From Paenibacillus sp. 453mf (GTDB lineage: Bacteria; Bacillota; Bacilli; Paenibacillales; Paenibacillaceae): a stretch of 64,000 nt of DNA. How positions within the stretch are numbered: the stretch's first letter is position 1; each line of letters opens with the position of its first letter. Of the stretch, positions 36,610 through 46,293 are shown in pieces. The notes under the pieces were generated by a model. It was given only the letters and a program-made list of their open reading frames with translations. It made no database searches and was not told the origin of the DNA. The stretch lies in assembly GCF_900116105.1 (NCBI RefSeq), contig NZ_FPAC01000001.1, forward strand, positions 2,793,135-2,857,134, read 5' to 3'. The position numbers were made by a program, and so were the translations under genes.

Positions 36610-37479
36610 TCACGAGGTAAAGCTGGCAAGAACTGCTCTGCGCATCGCTTCTACTGGTGCCTGTACGTGCAGCCAGTGCTCAAACGCAATGGCACCCTGA
36701 TATACAAACATGCCGAGACCACCGTGAATAATACAATTTTTGTGCTTGCTGTCTGTCAGCAATTTGGTTTCCAATGGGTTATATATCAGATCACTGACAA
36801 CAATACCTTCAGGTATGTGATGAATGCTGACCGGCGTTTGATCCGTATGAGGGTGCATACCTACCGATGTTGTGTTAATTACGATATCAGCCTGGGCCAA
36901 TACCTGTTCCGCGCTATCTATACTATACCCATTTACATTGCCGAGCACCTTAAAATCTTTGGCCAGCTCCTCCGCCTTCTCCGCTGTGCGATTGAGAATG
37001 GTTAAGGACTGAGGTTGTTCCAACAGGAGGGCATAGACAATCCCGCGTGCAGCTCCACCTGCTCCAATGACAACCACATGCTTGCCTTCAATCGTAGAAA
37101 CCGCTTCTTCCTTCAAGGAGCGCACATAACCGACACCATCCGTATTATAACCGATGAGTCGGTCATGCTCGATGACCACCGTGTTCACAGCACCGATGAA
37201 CCGGGCACTCTCATCCAGTTCGTCCATATAGGATAGGATATCCACTTTATGCGGAATCGTCACATTGAATCCTCGGAAATTCATCGCCTTCATTCCCATT
37301 ACGGCTGCCTGAAGATTCTCGGGCTCCACGTGCAATGGAACATAAGCACCCTGCACTCCAGCTTCCAGTAGTGCGGCATTATGCATCGCAGGAGACTTAC
37401 TATGAGCAATAGGGTTCCCAATAACACCGAGAAGATAATACCCGTTGACGGGGCGGGTAACCTCTGTCGTCAAGTCCAT
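36610..37479 (-). CDS. aroE: Shikimate dehydrogenase
   Basis: NADPH-dependent reduction of 3-dehydroshikimate to shikimate in aromatic amino-acid synthesis. 289 residues. The substrate site is GVIGNPIAHSKSPAMHN, with the catalytic lysine in FNVTIPHKVDI; the cofactor loop is VVIGAGGAARG, and the late block is IIHGGLGMFVYQGAIAFE. Embedded in the yqe ribosome-assembly cluster, as in Bacillus. Confidence 0.97.
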   Translation of the reverse strand: MDLTTEVTRPVNGYYLLGVIGNPIAHSKSPAMHNAALLEAGVQGAYVPLHVEPENLQAAVMGMKAMNFRGFNVTIPHKVDILSYMDELDESARFIGAVNTVVIEHDRLIGYNTDGVGYVRSLKEEAVSTIEGKHVVVIGAGGAARGIVYALLLEQPQSLTILNRTAEKAEELAKDFKVLGNVNGYSIDSAEQVLAQADIVINTTSVGMHPHTDQTPVSIHHIPEGIVVSDLIYNPLETKLLTDSKHKNCIIHGGLGMFVYQGAIAFEHWLHVQAPVEAMRRAVLASFTS

Positions 37480-37537
37480 ATAAATCCCTTCCTCCCATGA
37501 AGCTCTTAAGGTGCTCCGTTGTAGGCTTTCGCCTCGA

Positions 37538-38659
37538 TTAGATCAAGGATGGCCGAACCATTACACGAACTCCGCGAGGGGCATGAACAGCGACAAGTGC
37601 TCCAGTCTGTCCATTCACTTTAATCCAGCCAAGACCAGAGATAAATACATCGCTGCGGCTGCCTTTCGCAATTCGGATATCATGCCTCGTCCATTCAGGT
37701 AATTCCTCAAGACCTTCACGCGTTGGAGGCGATAACAATTCACCTGCATGATTCTCGAACAGCTCGTCCGCTTTCTCAAGCTTCGTCCGATGAATCTTGA
37801 GTGTATTATTCGTGTATAGAGTGAAGGATTGGTGTTCTCCTTCAATGAAATCAAATCTAGCGAGTCCCCCAATAAACAGGGACTGGCCGCTGTTCAACTG
37901 ATAAACACTCGGTTTGAGCGGTTTGTCCGGCATAATCGCCTGCAGATCTTTACGGGATACAAGCTCACTGTAGCGCCAAGGATAAACGATACCCGGGGTA
38001 TCAATAATAGAAGCTCCATCGTCGAGTGGAATATGCACCATATCGAGTGTCGTGCCAGGGTATCTTGATGTCGTAAGTTCCTGCTCCAGATCACTGTAAT
38101 CACGGATCAATCTATTGATCAGCGTAGATTTCCCTACATTTGTTGCACCCACCACATATACATCCCGATCTCCACGATGCGTATTTACCGCTTCCAGCAA
38201 TCGATCAAACCCTTGATTCTGTTTCGCACTGCAGAGTACGACATCCACAGTACGAAGCCCTTGAGCCTTCGCTTGCTGCTGTACCCAGTTGCGTACTTTG
38301 TTCCAATTCGTCACTTTTGGCAGCAGATCTGTTTTGTTCACCGCGAGAAGCACAGGATTATTCCCTACAAAACGCTGTAACGCCGAGATCAAGCTTCCTT
38401 CGAAATCGAACAAATCCACAATATGAATGACAAGCGCATCCTTGTCGCCAATCTTGCTAAGAAGCTTTAGGAATTCATCCTGATCAACGGTAACAGAAGA
38501 AGCTTCACTGTAATTTTTTATACGAAAACAACGCTGGCAGATCACAGGATCACGATCCAGCGCTTTCATCGGTGTATATCCCGGCAATTCAGGGTGTTCT
38601 GTTTGTAGTAGAATTCCGCATCCACTGCATCTCCCTTGGCCGTCATGCGTATGATTCAT
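37538..38659 (-). CDS. yqeH: Ribosome biogenesis GTPase YqeH
   Basis: Circularly permuted GTPase needed for 30S assembly; 373 residues. An N-terminal zinc finger (CSGCGILLQ and CQRCF) is followed by G4 (AVNKTDLLPK), G5, then G1 (GATNVGKSTLIN) and G3 (DTPGIVYP), the permuted order. Its ATG overlaps the yqeG stop as ATGA. Confidence 0.97.
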   Translation of the reverse strand: MNHTHDGQGRCSGCGILLQTEHPELPGYTPMKALDRDPVICQRCFRIKNYSEASSVTVDQDEFLKLLSKIGDKDALVIHIVDLFDFEGSLISALQRFVGNNPVLLAVNKTDLLPKVTNWNKVRNWVQQQAKAQGLRTVDVVLCSAKQNQGFDRLLEAVNTHRGDRDVYVVGATNVGKSTLINRLIRDYSDLEQELTTSRYPGTTLDMVHIPLDDGASIIDTPGIVYPWRYSELVSRKDLQAIMPDKPLKPSVYQLNSGQSLFIGGLARFDFIEGEHQSFTLYTNNTLKIHRTKLEKADELFENHAGELLSPPTREGLEELPEWTRHDIRIAKGSRSDVFISGLGWIKVNGQTGALVAVHAPRGVRVMVRPSLI

Positions 38660-39186
38660 TTTTTCTTTTCCTCCTCAAGCCATAAACCTTTCCTGCGCAG
38701 GCGAGACAGTGCAATCCGCTCGACCCGTCTATTCAATTTCGTCATCCATCCTTCATCCGCTATTGCGATGGGAAGCACGAGGACGGTATACAGTCCCAGA
38801 CGATTTCCACCGAACACGTCCGTCAGCATTTGGTCACCAACTACGACCGTTTGATCCTCAGCCAAATTCATCATTTTCATTGCTTTACGAAAAGGTATAT
38901 TGGAAGGCTTTCTGGCCTCGTGAACGTATTCAATTTTATGGGGTGTTGCAAAAGTGGATACACGGGTCAGCTTGTTATTCGATACGATGACCAGCTTGAA
39001 GCCGGCATCTCTAACCTTCTCAAACCAAGCGATCAGCTCAGGCGTTGCTTCAGGAGCCTTTGCACCGACAAGTGTGTTGTCAAGATCCGTTATAATCCCT
39101 CTATAGCCCTGCTCATAGAGCGCAGCCAAATCAATATCAAATACCGTGTCAACCCGCAGCTTGGGCATCAACATTTCAAACAACAT
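38656..39186 (-). CDS. yqeG: YqeG family HAD IIIA-type phosphatase
   Basis: HAD-superfamily protein of 176 residues. Motif 1 is ITDLDNTLVG, motif 2 is VIVSNN and motif 3 is VVGDQMLTDVFGGNR. The frame opens at a GTG (39192) in GAGGTG that belongs to the Shine-Dalgarno; the ATG at 39186 is preferred. First gene of the yqe operon. The substrate is unknown; the cluster suggests a link to ribosome assembly. Confidence 0.93.
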   Translation of the reverse strand: MLFEMLMPKLRVDTVFDIDLAALYEQGYRGIITDLDNTLVGAKAPEATPELIAWFEKVRDAGFKLVIVSNNKLTRVSTFATPHKIEYVHEARKPSNIPFRKAMKMMNLAEDQTVVVGDQMLTDVFGGNRLGLYTVLVLPIAIADEGWMTKLNRRVERIALSRLRRKGLWLEEEKKK

Positions 39187-39236
39187 GTTCACCTCGTTTT
39201 TTCATACGACAAACTATAACATAATCTTTGCGGTTA

Positions 39237-39279
39237 GTAAAAAGGCAAACGGGCACGGGGCGCTTACGCCCGTGCCGTT
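39237..39279 (-). terminator. Terminator of the MoxR/DUF58/transglutaminase operon
   Basis: The minus strand reads AACGGCACGGGC, a loop, GCCCCGTGCCCGTT with one bulge, then a T-rich tail. The stop codon of the transglutaminase gene lies in the loop. Confidence 0.75.
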
Positions 39280-41477
39280 CTCAGCCTTTTTTTCATTTGT
39301 CCGGCAATCCGCTGGACGTCTTGCCATTCCTTCTCTTCAACATGACCTGGGCTGTACCTTGCCAGCTCAAATTGCTTCAATAAGGAATTAAGCTCACCCG
39401 CTACATGCGGAGCTTCGGACTCCCATCTTTTTACCGATTCCCTCAGCGTCTCGTGCTCTGCACGTTTGAATCCCTTGCGCCTAAATGAACGTATCCATCG
39501 TTCTGTCTCAATGACCACCTTCTGATCGGGTGTCAGCGGCTTGCCTAATCGAAGTCTTAATAAATAGAAGTGAAGAGAAAAACGATTACGCCATAGCATG
39601 TAACCAACCCAAGCGGCAAGTACAGCACCCGCAGCCCAAATAATAGCCGGGCTTACCGTAAAGTCAGAGCTTTCTGTATTTTGCACAGGCTCTGCGAGCT
39701 CTTCTTCTTGCTCTGCTTCTTCGACCTCCGGTGTCTCTGCAAGATCCGGCTCCACCTGTTCCGTCAGCAGCGGCATATTGAATCCTGGAGTGGCTTCAAC
39801 CGGAATCCACCCATATTCCTCTCCGAAGTACACTTCTGCCCAGGAATGGGCATCCGCATTGGTCACTGTATAAGACAGGGTTGGTGTATTACCCGTTGCC
39901 TGGGACAACACAGTATCCTCTCCAAAGGCTGCTTGACCCGGAGCATAACCTTTCACCCATCTTGCCGGAATATCCAGAGAACGTGCCATCATCACGAGAG
40001 CTGTCGAGAAATAATCACAGTAGCCTTCCTGTATTTCGAACAGAAAGCTGTCAACAAAATCTGTACTTTGTTTCAGCGATAAATTGGGATTGTTTGTGTA
40101 TGAGAAATTAGTTGTTAAATATTCTTGCAGTAAACCGACTTTTTCATACGGCGTTTCGGCATCAGCCGTTATTTCTTCGGCAAGACTCACTACACGGTCA
40201 GGAAAATTGTTCGGGATCTGCAGGTAGTTATCGTTCACCGGGCTGCTATATAGGTCTTCCTGAGTCTCTTCAATCAGTCTCTCAACAGGAACGAGGGGAA
40301 CCTCGGATACAATGGTATATGTCGAAGGGTAGCTTAATTCTCTTGGATTAGAATCCCAGTGAAGTTCTGCTTGTCCGCTCTTCCAATCCAGCTGATTAAA
40401 CTCGGTCCCGCCATTAATCGCCTGAACCTGACTAATTGCATAAGCCCCAAATAGCACGGGGTAAACATCATCATTCAGCATGCTTACCGTCTGGGTTACC
40501 TCCCTCGTCTGGATCGAGCCCCCATCACCATTCACTAAATCATTACCCGAATCTACCTCATCAAACTGCCTTCTAGAAGTCGATGGCTCTTCCCATCCCG
40601 TACCGGAATATTCATCACGTGTCTCCCCGCGCCAATAGCTTCGCTCTGTCGTTGTGATCGTCATTACAGGAGAGTAGTCATAATTGAAGCCCCTGCCCAG
40701 ACTGTTATCCTCTCTGCTGTATCCGGATTCTGAGGCGGACTCAAGTCCTCCTTCTCCCCCAGCAGTATTGCTTGCAGGAATGATATCCCCTCGGTAGTTA
40801 ACCCAAGCCGTATAAGGGTCCGTTAGGACTGGCGGAACTTCAGGCATATTTACACCTGCTACAATAATAAGTGCAAAGATAACGACAACGTTAGCGATTA
40901 CTTTGAGCGGATTACGTCTAAGCCTTTTCCACCCTTGTGGAAATTTAAGCTGGAACCTGCGCAGATGAAGGCACACGAGCCAGCCCATTGCAGCAAATAC
41001 TATCCAAGCAACCTCTTCCCACAAAACAGCGAAAGTAAAAGAATCCAGAATACCCATTGCAATAATGTTTAGCCCGACAAACACGAGAATTCGCTTGGCA
41101 TTCACTGCTAACCGAATAATGCACTCCAACATCACCCAAGTGCTTAATGAGAACCAGATATACGGATTGATCGTCAGCACGAATTCAACAAGCCAGCTCG
41201 ACTCTTCGTCAGGAATAAAGATCGAGTACGACGACAGCACATAATATAAAATAAATAGCAGAACGATTGCTTTAATAACAAAGCGGTATCCTGACTTGAT
41301 TGGAAAAATAATGTCTACAAGACTGATACCGATCAGTGTCAAAGCGACCAAGCTGGTCGTTTCCTGAAACCAGATAGGCTCCGTGTAAGTTACCCATTGC
41401 ATTCCGATAATGACAATCCATAACAGGGCGAATGCATTGTACCAGGACCCTACAACTTTGCCGGCCCATGTTCTCAT
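39264..41477 (-). CDS. TgpA-like membrane transglutaminase-domain protein
   Basis: Membrane protein of 737 residues. About six N-terminal membrane segments (1-215) precede an outside region with a transglutaminase core: Cys in QEGYCDYFSTALVMMARSLD, His in ADAHSWAEVYF, Asp/Glu in VEATPGF. One more membrane segment follows (about 625-645), then a cytosolic DUF4129 tail. It matches B. subtilis YebA in layout. Its ATG overlaps the DUF58 stop as ATGA. Substrate unknown; envelope protein processing is likely. Confidence 0.92.
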   Translation of the reverse strand: MRTWAGKVVGSWYNAFALLWIVIIGMQWVTYTEPIWFQETTSLVALTLIGISLVDIIFPIKSGYRFVIKAIVLLFILYYVLSSYSIFIPDEESSWLVEFVLTINPYIWFSLSTWVMLECIIRLAVNAKRILVFVGLNIIAMGILDSFTFAVLWEEVAWIVFAAMGWLVCLHLRRFQLKFPQGWKRLRRNPLKVIANVVVIFALIIVAGVNMPEVPPVLTDPYTAWVNYRGDIIPASNTAGGEGGLESASESGYSREDNSLGRGFNYDYSPVMTITTTERSYWRGETRDEYSGTGWEEPSTSRRQFDEVDSGNDLVNGDGGSIQTREVTQTVSMLNDDVYPVLFGAYAISQVQAINGGTEFNQLDWKSGQAELHWDSNPRELSYPSTYTIVSEVPLVPVERLIEETQEDLYSSPVNDNYLQIPNNFPDRVVSLAEEITADAETPYEKVGLLQEYLTTNFSYTNNPNLSLKQSTDFVDSFLFEIQEGYCDYFSTALVMMARSLDIPARWVKGYAPGQAAFGEDTVLSQATGNTPTLSYTVTNADAHSWAEVYFGEEYGWIPVEATPGFNMPLLTEQVEPDLAETPEVEEAEQEEELAEPVQNTESSDFTVSPAIIWAAGAVLAAWVGYMLWRNRFSLHFYLLRLRLGKPLTPDQKVVIETERWIRSFRRKGFKRAEHETLRESVKRWESEAPHVAGELNSLLKQFELARYSPGHVEEKEWQDVQRIAGQMKKRLRTARA

Positions 41478-42721
41478 AGACCTCCACCTCCCATCGCTGA
41501 AGGCAGCTCTTGCAAATCAGACACTGCATACCCTTTGATTCCACGTGCACGCAGAAGCGACAGCCATTCACTCTTTTGCGTTTGGCTCGCACGCTGCTCG
41601 ATACGGATATGGGAAGCGGTCATCCCGCGTGTACCCGCATATCGAAGTGATTCCAGTACATTTGCGTTATCCAGCGGCGAGATGAGAACAAAGAACGCTC
41701 CTTGCGGGAAAGTTCGAATTGTATCCTGAATGCTCGGCAGAAGATCACTCGTGCCTGTATAATCCAGATCGACAAGATGCTGAATCATCTTCTGTCGCTC
41801 GTTCTGACTGTCCGTAGGCAGGAACAGCTTGGTCTCATCGCTGATGGTGCATAGCCCCATGCTTAAGCGCTCGCGATTGCCATATTCAAGGAGCGAGGCT
41901 GCAGTAGAGACAGCAAGTTCAAATTGCTCCGAGCTCTTGTAGCCCTCTTCAGTCGCATCCAAGACCAAAATCATCTTCGGCAGCGACTCATGTTCAAATT
42001 CTTTGGATTTCCATTGTCCCGTCTTGGCCGTTGCATTCCAATGAATACGAGATAACCGGTCACCGTAGACATAGTCTCGAACTCCATTAATTTGCGTTGT
42101 CTCTCTGCGGGACCGTGTGAGTGCAGCTTGCGGACCAGACAGCCGGGAATTTTGATCGTAGAGCTGCCAATAAGGAATAAATACCGTTCTTGGAAGTACT
42201 CTGAAACTGCCGTAGGCGTTAAACGTCCCTTTATGCTCAATAAGACCGAAGATATCCTCGCTAATACATTCTGTTTCCATAAATTTGTATTTGCCTCGCT
42301 CAAGCGGAGGGGTAAGAAATACCAGATTTCCGCTGCCCCGCATATTCGGAACGAGACTTTCTTCAAATGACCACGATTCTCCATTATGACGCTTAAGCAC
42401 TTCTCTCACGATGACGTAAGGCAACGGCAGCAGCCCTGGAATTTGAAGGCCGAGCTGAACGTGCACCTGATCTCCTGCATGAAGCAGCTCCGTATGTTCT
42501 CCACTGGAGGTTAACTGCCGTGTTCCCACAGCTCTCCTCGCACCGCCAAATTGGCCAATTAGCAAGTAGATGCTAAGCAAGGTCACCATGCCAAACAACA
42601 TGATGGAAGTCTTGCCTCCCTGAAACAACACATAGAATAAACATATGATCCAGATGAATAGCACGATCCATGCTCTCGATTTCGTATATCGACCTGTGCG
42701 ATAGCGAATTGGCTTCAGCAT
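41474..42721 (-). CDS. DUF58 domain protein (YeaD-like)
   Basis: Protein of 415 residues with two N-terminal membrane segments (about 15-55) and a DUF58 region fused to a von Willebrand-like fold: the DUF58 signature is GDRLSRIHWNATAKTGQWKS, and KMILVLDATEEGY resembles a MIDAS-bearing strand. Middle gene of a MoxR-DUF58-transglutaminase operon, a widespread trio whose MoxR ATPase is thought to act on DUF58 partners as a chaperone. Confidence 0.92.
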   Translation of the reverse strand: MLKPIRYRTGRYTKSRAWIVLFIWIICLFYVLFQGGKTSIMLFGMVTLLSIYLLIGQFGGARRAVGTRQLTSSGEHTELLHAGDQVHVQLGLQIPGLLPLPYVIVREVLKRHNGESWSFEESLVPNMRGSGNLVFLTPPLERGKYKFMETECISEDIFGLIEHKGTFNAYGSFRVLPRTVFIPYWQLYDQNSRLSGPQAALTRSRRETTQINGVRDYVYGDRLSRIHWNATAKTGQWKSKEFEHESLPKMILVLDATEEGYKSSEQFELAVSTAASLLEYGNRERLSMGLCTISDETKLFLPTDSQNERQKMIQHLVDLDYTGTSDLLPSIQDTIRTFPQGAFFVLISPLDNANVLESLRYAGTRGMTASHIRIEQRASQTQKSEWLSLLRARGIKGYAVSDLQELPSAMGGGGL

Positions 42722-42726
42722 AATAT

Positions 42727-43683
42727 TCAGCGCTCCATCGATACAGGAACGTGCTTCTGTTCAATAATTTGGGCAAGAATTTCTTCCTGGCTCATACGAT
42801 CCAGTCTTGCTTCAGGCTTCAGCACAACCCGGTGTGAAATGACGTACGGCGCAAGAACCTTAACGTCATCAGGAATGACATAGTCTCTGCCGTTCAAGAA
42901 TGCGAACGCTTTGACTGCATTCATAAATGCAATGGAAGCACGAGGGCTAGCCCCAAGCAGAACCGAAGCATGCTCTCTTGTACTGCGTACAATTCCAAGC
43001 AGATAATCGGTCACAGCCTCATCCATATAAACACTTCGAATTTCTTGCTGTACTTCTGCAATTTGTTCCATGTGGGTAACAGGTCTAAGCTTGTCCACAG
43101 GTTGTCCTTGCTGATGCCGTTTCAATAGATACTTCTCTGTTGCGGCATCCGGATAACCAAGGCTGATCTTGAGCATAAATCGGTCCAACTGCGCCTCTGG
43201 GAGCATATAAGTCCCTTCAAAGTCAATCGGATTCTGTGTTGCGCACATCATAAACGGTTTAGGAAGCTCATACGTATCTCCATCGACCGTGACACTTCGC
43301 TCCTCCATGACTTCAAGCAGTGCGGATTGCGTCTTTGTTGTGGCCCGGTTGATCTCATCGGCGAGCAGTATATTGGTCATAACCGGACCCGGTCTGAAAT
43401 AAAAACGCTCATCCCTCGGATGGAAAACGGAGACACCCGTAATATCACTCGGCAGAATGTCAGGGTTACATTGAATCCTGCGGTATTCTCCCTGCATGGA
43501 GCGGGCTAACGCCTTGATTAGCTGCGTCTTCCCCGTTCCGGGAACGTCTTCTATAAGAACATGCCCTCCAGCCAGCAATGCTGTGAGCAATAATTGAATT
43601 TCAAAAGATTTGCCTAATATAGTAGATTCGAGGTTCGATTTTACTTCGGATATGATCTGTATCGATTCCTTACTTACGGGCAT
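42727..43683 (-). CDS. MoxR family AAA+ ATPase (YeaC-like)
   Basis: AAA+ ATPase of 318 residues. Walker A is EDVPGTGKTQLIK, Walker B is ILLADEINRA, sensor 1 is MCATQNPIDFEGTY, and LLGASPRASIAFM is the MoxR sensor-2 block. First gene of the trio; 5 bp separate it from the DUF58 gene. Confidence 0.95.
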   Translation of the reverse strand: MPVSKESIQIISEVKSNLESTILGKSFEIQLLLTALLAGGHVLIEDVPGTGKTQLIKALARSMQGEYRRIQCNPDILPSDITGVSVFHPRDERFYFRPGPVMTNILLADEINRATTKTQSALLEVMEERSVTVDGDTYELPKPFMMCATQNPIDFEGTYMLPEAQLDRFMLKISLGYPDAATEKYLLKRHQQGQPVDKLRPVTHMEQIAEVQQEIRSVYMDEAVTDYLLGIVRSTREHASVLLGASPRASIAFMNAVKAFAFLNGRDYVIPDDVKVLAPYVISHRVVLKPEARLDRMSQEEILAQIIEQKHVPVSMER

Positions 43684-43870
43684 GTACGTATGTACCTCCT
43701 AATAGGCAGTATATTTTCCTTTTATTGTACATGAAGTGAGTAGGGAAAGTACAATGTTTGCTCTACCTTTTTTCATATTATGATTGCTAGATTTGAAGCT
43801 ATAGGGTTTTCTTGTTTTCATAAACCCTTACTCTGAGCTTTGATAGTGTAACTTACTCAACCTTCTTAAG

Positions 43871-43917
43871 CAACAAAAAAAGGAGAAGCATTCTTACTTA
43901 TGCTCCGCCTTTTTTAA
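43871..43917. terminator. Terminator between the spoVA and moxR operons
   Basis: AAAAAAGGAGAAGCA, a loop, TGCTCCGCCTTTTTT: an imperfect stem with A and T runs on both sides. It ends the spoVA transcript on the minus strand. Confidence 0.65.
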
Positions 43918-43939
43918 TGACTAACCATATTTTATTAAC

Positions 43940-44290
43940 TCAGCCCTTCGGCTTAAAAAACAACGCTGCCAGAAAGGAGAAGATAATAGCCGATGATATA
44001 CCTGCACTGGTGAGGTTGAACACCCCCGTGATTACACCGAGCCAACCATCTCGCTCCAGTTCGGTCAGAGCTCCATGAACAAGCGAGTTGCCAAAGCTCG
44101 TAATCGGTATCGAAGCGCCGGCGCCGGCAAACTTCACTAAAGGATCATACCAGCCTACCGCATCCATAACCGCACCCGATACGACCAGCGTACTCATCGT
44201 ATGTGCAGGAGTCAGCTTGAGCACATCGAACATTAATTGTCCGATCACGCAGATCAGTCCACCAATAATAAAAGCCCATAGAAACTGCAT
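43940..44290 (-). CDS. spoVAE: Stage V sporulation protein AE (SpoVAEb)
   Basis: Small membrane protein of 116 residues with three or four membrane segments; SpoVAC/SpoVAE-type fold with GAGASIPITSFGNSLVHGAL, the motif also seen in SpoVAC. Part of the spore inner-membrane channel that moves dipicolinic acid and calcium. It follows spoVAD by 3 bp and ends the operon. Confidence 0.95.
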   Translation of the reverse strand: MQFLWAFIIGGLICVIGQLMFDVLKLTPAHTMSTLVVSGAVMDAVGWYDPLVKFAGAGASIPITSFGNSLVHGALTELERDGWLGVITGVFNLTSAGISSAIIFSFLAALFFKPKG

Positions 44291-44293
44291 GTT

Positions 44294-45313
44294 TTATTCC
44301 TCCCCTCTCTCAATTGCTACGGCATGAGCGATACAAGGTATCGTTTCGCCCTGCTGATAAGACAAAGGAGATAATAAAGCGCCTGTGGCAACAACCAATA
44401 CTTTATTTAATTCCCCTTTTTTGATTCTTTTTATTAAATGACCATACGTTACTGTAGCAGAACAGCCGCAGCCGCTGCCCCCAGCAAATACATACTTCTG
44501 TGTGTTGATATCATAAATCATAAGTCCGCAGTCGTTGAACTCCGTCTGCTCCATCGGTATCCCTTCCTTATGAAGCAGCTGCTTGGCAATAGGCAGTCCA
44601 ACTGAAGCGAGGTCGCCAGTTACGATCAGGTCATAATATCCAGGCTCGAGTCCTGTATCCCGAAAATGAGAAATGAGCGTGTCCGCTGCTGCAGGCGCCA
44701 TCGCTGCTCCCATGTTATACGGATCTTTAATACCTAGATCCATAACTCGTCCAATCGTCGCGCGGCGAACGACAGGTCCGCTTCCCGTCTTGCTGATAAT
44801 GGCGCAGCCAGAGCCTGTTACTGTATTTTGCGCAGTTGGGGGCTTTTGAGCCCCATATTCCGTTGGAAAGCGGAACTGCTTCTCAACCGTGCAGTTATGG
44901 CTTGAGGTACCAGCCAGAACGTAGTCTCCGCCTCCTGAATCCACAATCAAGGAAGCCAGCGCAAGACTCTCCATGGACGTCGAGCATGCACCGAATAAAC
45001 CTAAGTATGGAACACCAAGTTGCCGCGCAGAAAATGAACTGCTGATGATTTGATTCATCAAATCACCACCTACAAAATACTGCAGCTCACTTTTCGATAT
45101 GTTTGCGTTTGCGATAGCAATCTGCGCAGCCTGCTCAAACAGCCGGCGTTCCGCTTTTTCCCATGTCTTCTCGCCGATTTGCAAGTTGTCATAAATGTAA
45201 TCAAAATCCTCGGCCAGCGGTCCCTCTCCTTCTTCAGGTCCCACAACGCTGGATGTACCGATTATCCGCGGCTTGTTCTCAAATTCCCAGGTTTGTCCTC
45301 CGACTCTTTTCAT
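44294..45313 (-). CDS. spoVAD: Stage V sporulation protein AD
   Basis: Soluble thiolase-fold protein that binds dipicolinic acid at the inner spore membrane; 339 residues. Family blocks are LGLFGACSTSMESLALASLI, GGDYVLAGTSSHNCTVEKQF and FAGGSGCGCSATVTYGHL. The longer frame is rejected because GGAGG is spaced 9 nt from the ATG at 45313, which also overlaps the spoVAC stop as ATGA. Confidence 0.97.
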   Translation of the reverse strand: MKRVGGQTWEFENKPRIIGTSSVVGPEEGEGPLAEDFDYIYDNLQIGEKTWEKAERRLFEQAAQIAIANANISKSELQYFVGGDLMNQIISSSFSARQLGVPYLGLFGACSTSMESLALASLIVDSGGGDYVLAGTSSHNCTVEKQFRFPTEYGAQKPPTAQNTVTGSGCAIISKTGSGPVVRRATIGRVMDLGIKDPYNMGAAMAPAAADTLISHFRDTGLEPGYYDLIVTGDLASVGLPIAKQLLHKEGIPMEQTEFNDCGLMIYDINTQKYVFAGGSGCGCSATVTYGHLIKRIKKGELNKVLVVATGALLSPLSYQQGETIPCIAHAVAIERGEE

Positions 45314-45825
45314 AGATGGTATCCTCCGAATCCAAGGCAAGCGTAGATTATACCTATAATAAATGCAGCAACGACACCAAACACGATGACTGAGCCAGCC
45401 AGCTTGAACATGTTGGCACCAACCCCCAGCACCAGTCCTTCAGCCCGATGCTCAAGTGCAGCGGAGCACATGGAGTTCGCAAATCCTGTAACAGGAACCG
45501 CGGTGCCCGCTCCCGCAAATTGCGAGATCTTATCGTATACACCGAAGCAGGTTAGAATAATGGAGATCAGAATCATAACCGCAACGGTCGGGCTCGCTGC
45601 TTCCTTCGTGCTCATATCGAGTCCGGCAACAAAAGCCTGCTGAATACATTGACCGATGAAGCAGATAAAACCACCTACAAAAAAAGCTTTAATACAGTTT
45701 GTCAATACTGCTCTTGGCGGTTCATGATTTTTGGCAATTTTCTTGTATTCCTTCGTATCAAGGGATAACGATGGAGTATTTGAGCTAGTATCTTGAGATT
45801 GAGATTGATCTGGAATCGTTGACAC
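45310..45825 (-). CDS. spoVAC: Stage V sporulation protein AC
   Basis: Membrane protein of 171 residues, about four or five membrane segments; SpoVAC is described as a mechanosensitive channel component for dipicolinate release. Blocks: FVGGFICFIGQCIQQAF and FAGAGTAVPVTGFANSMCSA. The GTG at 45825 overlaps its Shine-Dalgarno (AGAGGGGGTG), so the exact start is uncertain. Only AC, AD and AE are here; spoVAA, AB and AF are not in the window. Confidence 0.94.
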   Translation of the reverse strand: MSTIPDQSQSQDTSSNTPSLSLDTKEYKKIAKNHEPPRAVLTNCIKAFFVGGFICFIGQCIQQAFVAGLDMSTKEAASPTVAVMILISIILTCFGVYDKISQFAGAGTAVPVTGFANSMCSAALEHRAEGLVLGVGANMFKLAGSVIVFGVVAAFIIGIIYACLGFGGYHL

Positions 45826-45883
45826 CCCCTCTAACCGTCTTAAATTTCGCTCGGGTCTTCACATTGTTTACCGAGGATAATTT

Positions 45884-45914
45884 AATTATGGTTAAAGCCC
45901 GCAAATGTTATGAA
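45884..45914 (-). promoter_or_regulatory. Candidate SigG promoter of spoVAC
   Basis: TTCATA (45914-45909), 18-bp spacer, CATAATT (45890-45884). Each box is one mismatch from the forespore SigG pattern. spoVA operons are SigG-dependent in Bacillus. Confidence 0.5.
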
Positions 45915-46001
45915 TGGTAAATCATCCTTTCTTGTAGCCTTATGTGCAGCAGAGCCTGGGGGAGTCACATTTATTTTGCTGAAAATTGATTCGATCCAGC
46001 G

Positions 46002-46082
46002 TTATTTATAAAAAAGCAAAAAAACAGTTAAAATAAACAATACGCAGAGCATAATTATTCCTTTTCGTACATGAGGGTCCAT
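46002..46082 (-). CDS. Possible 26-residue membrane peptide
   Basis: Short frame MDPHVRKGIIMLCVLFILTV ending FLLFYK: a basic N-terminus, one membrane helix, one lysine at the end. AAGGGAG lies 12 nt before the ATG, a little far. It sits upstream of the spoVA operon on the same strand. Not recognised; small membrane peptides are common near sporulation genes, but this is only a candidate. The rest of the 468-bp gap (45826-46293) holds the SigG-type boxes and the M42 leader. Confidence 0.35.
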   Translation of the reverse strand: MDPHVRKGIIMLCVLFILTVFLLFYK

Positions 46083-46293
46083 ATCGATCGCATACTCCCT
46101 TCATAAGTCCGGCTGATTTTATGGTTTCATAAAGCTATGCATTTCAGTATATGCACTGGGCGCTAGTCATGTGAGTCAGCTTCATCATTCCTTATTCTTA
46201 ATGGATGGACAACAGGAGATCGTCAGTCCATAATAGAGTAATTGAACAGTGGTACATAAAGAAGGTACTTAACAATCAGAAGGAGAGATGAAG

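Noticed and set aside
39264..43683. Novel toxin or defence operon (MoxR plus vWA-like plus protease-like protein)
   Set aside because: This is the widespread MoxR-DUF58-transglutaminase trio (yeaC-yeaD-yebA type), not a defence system.
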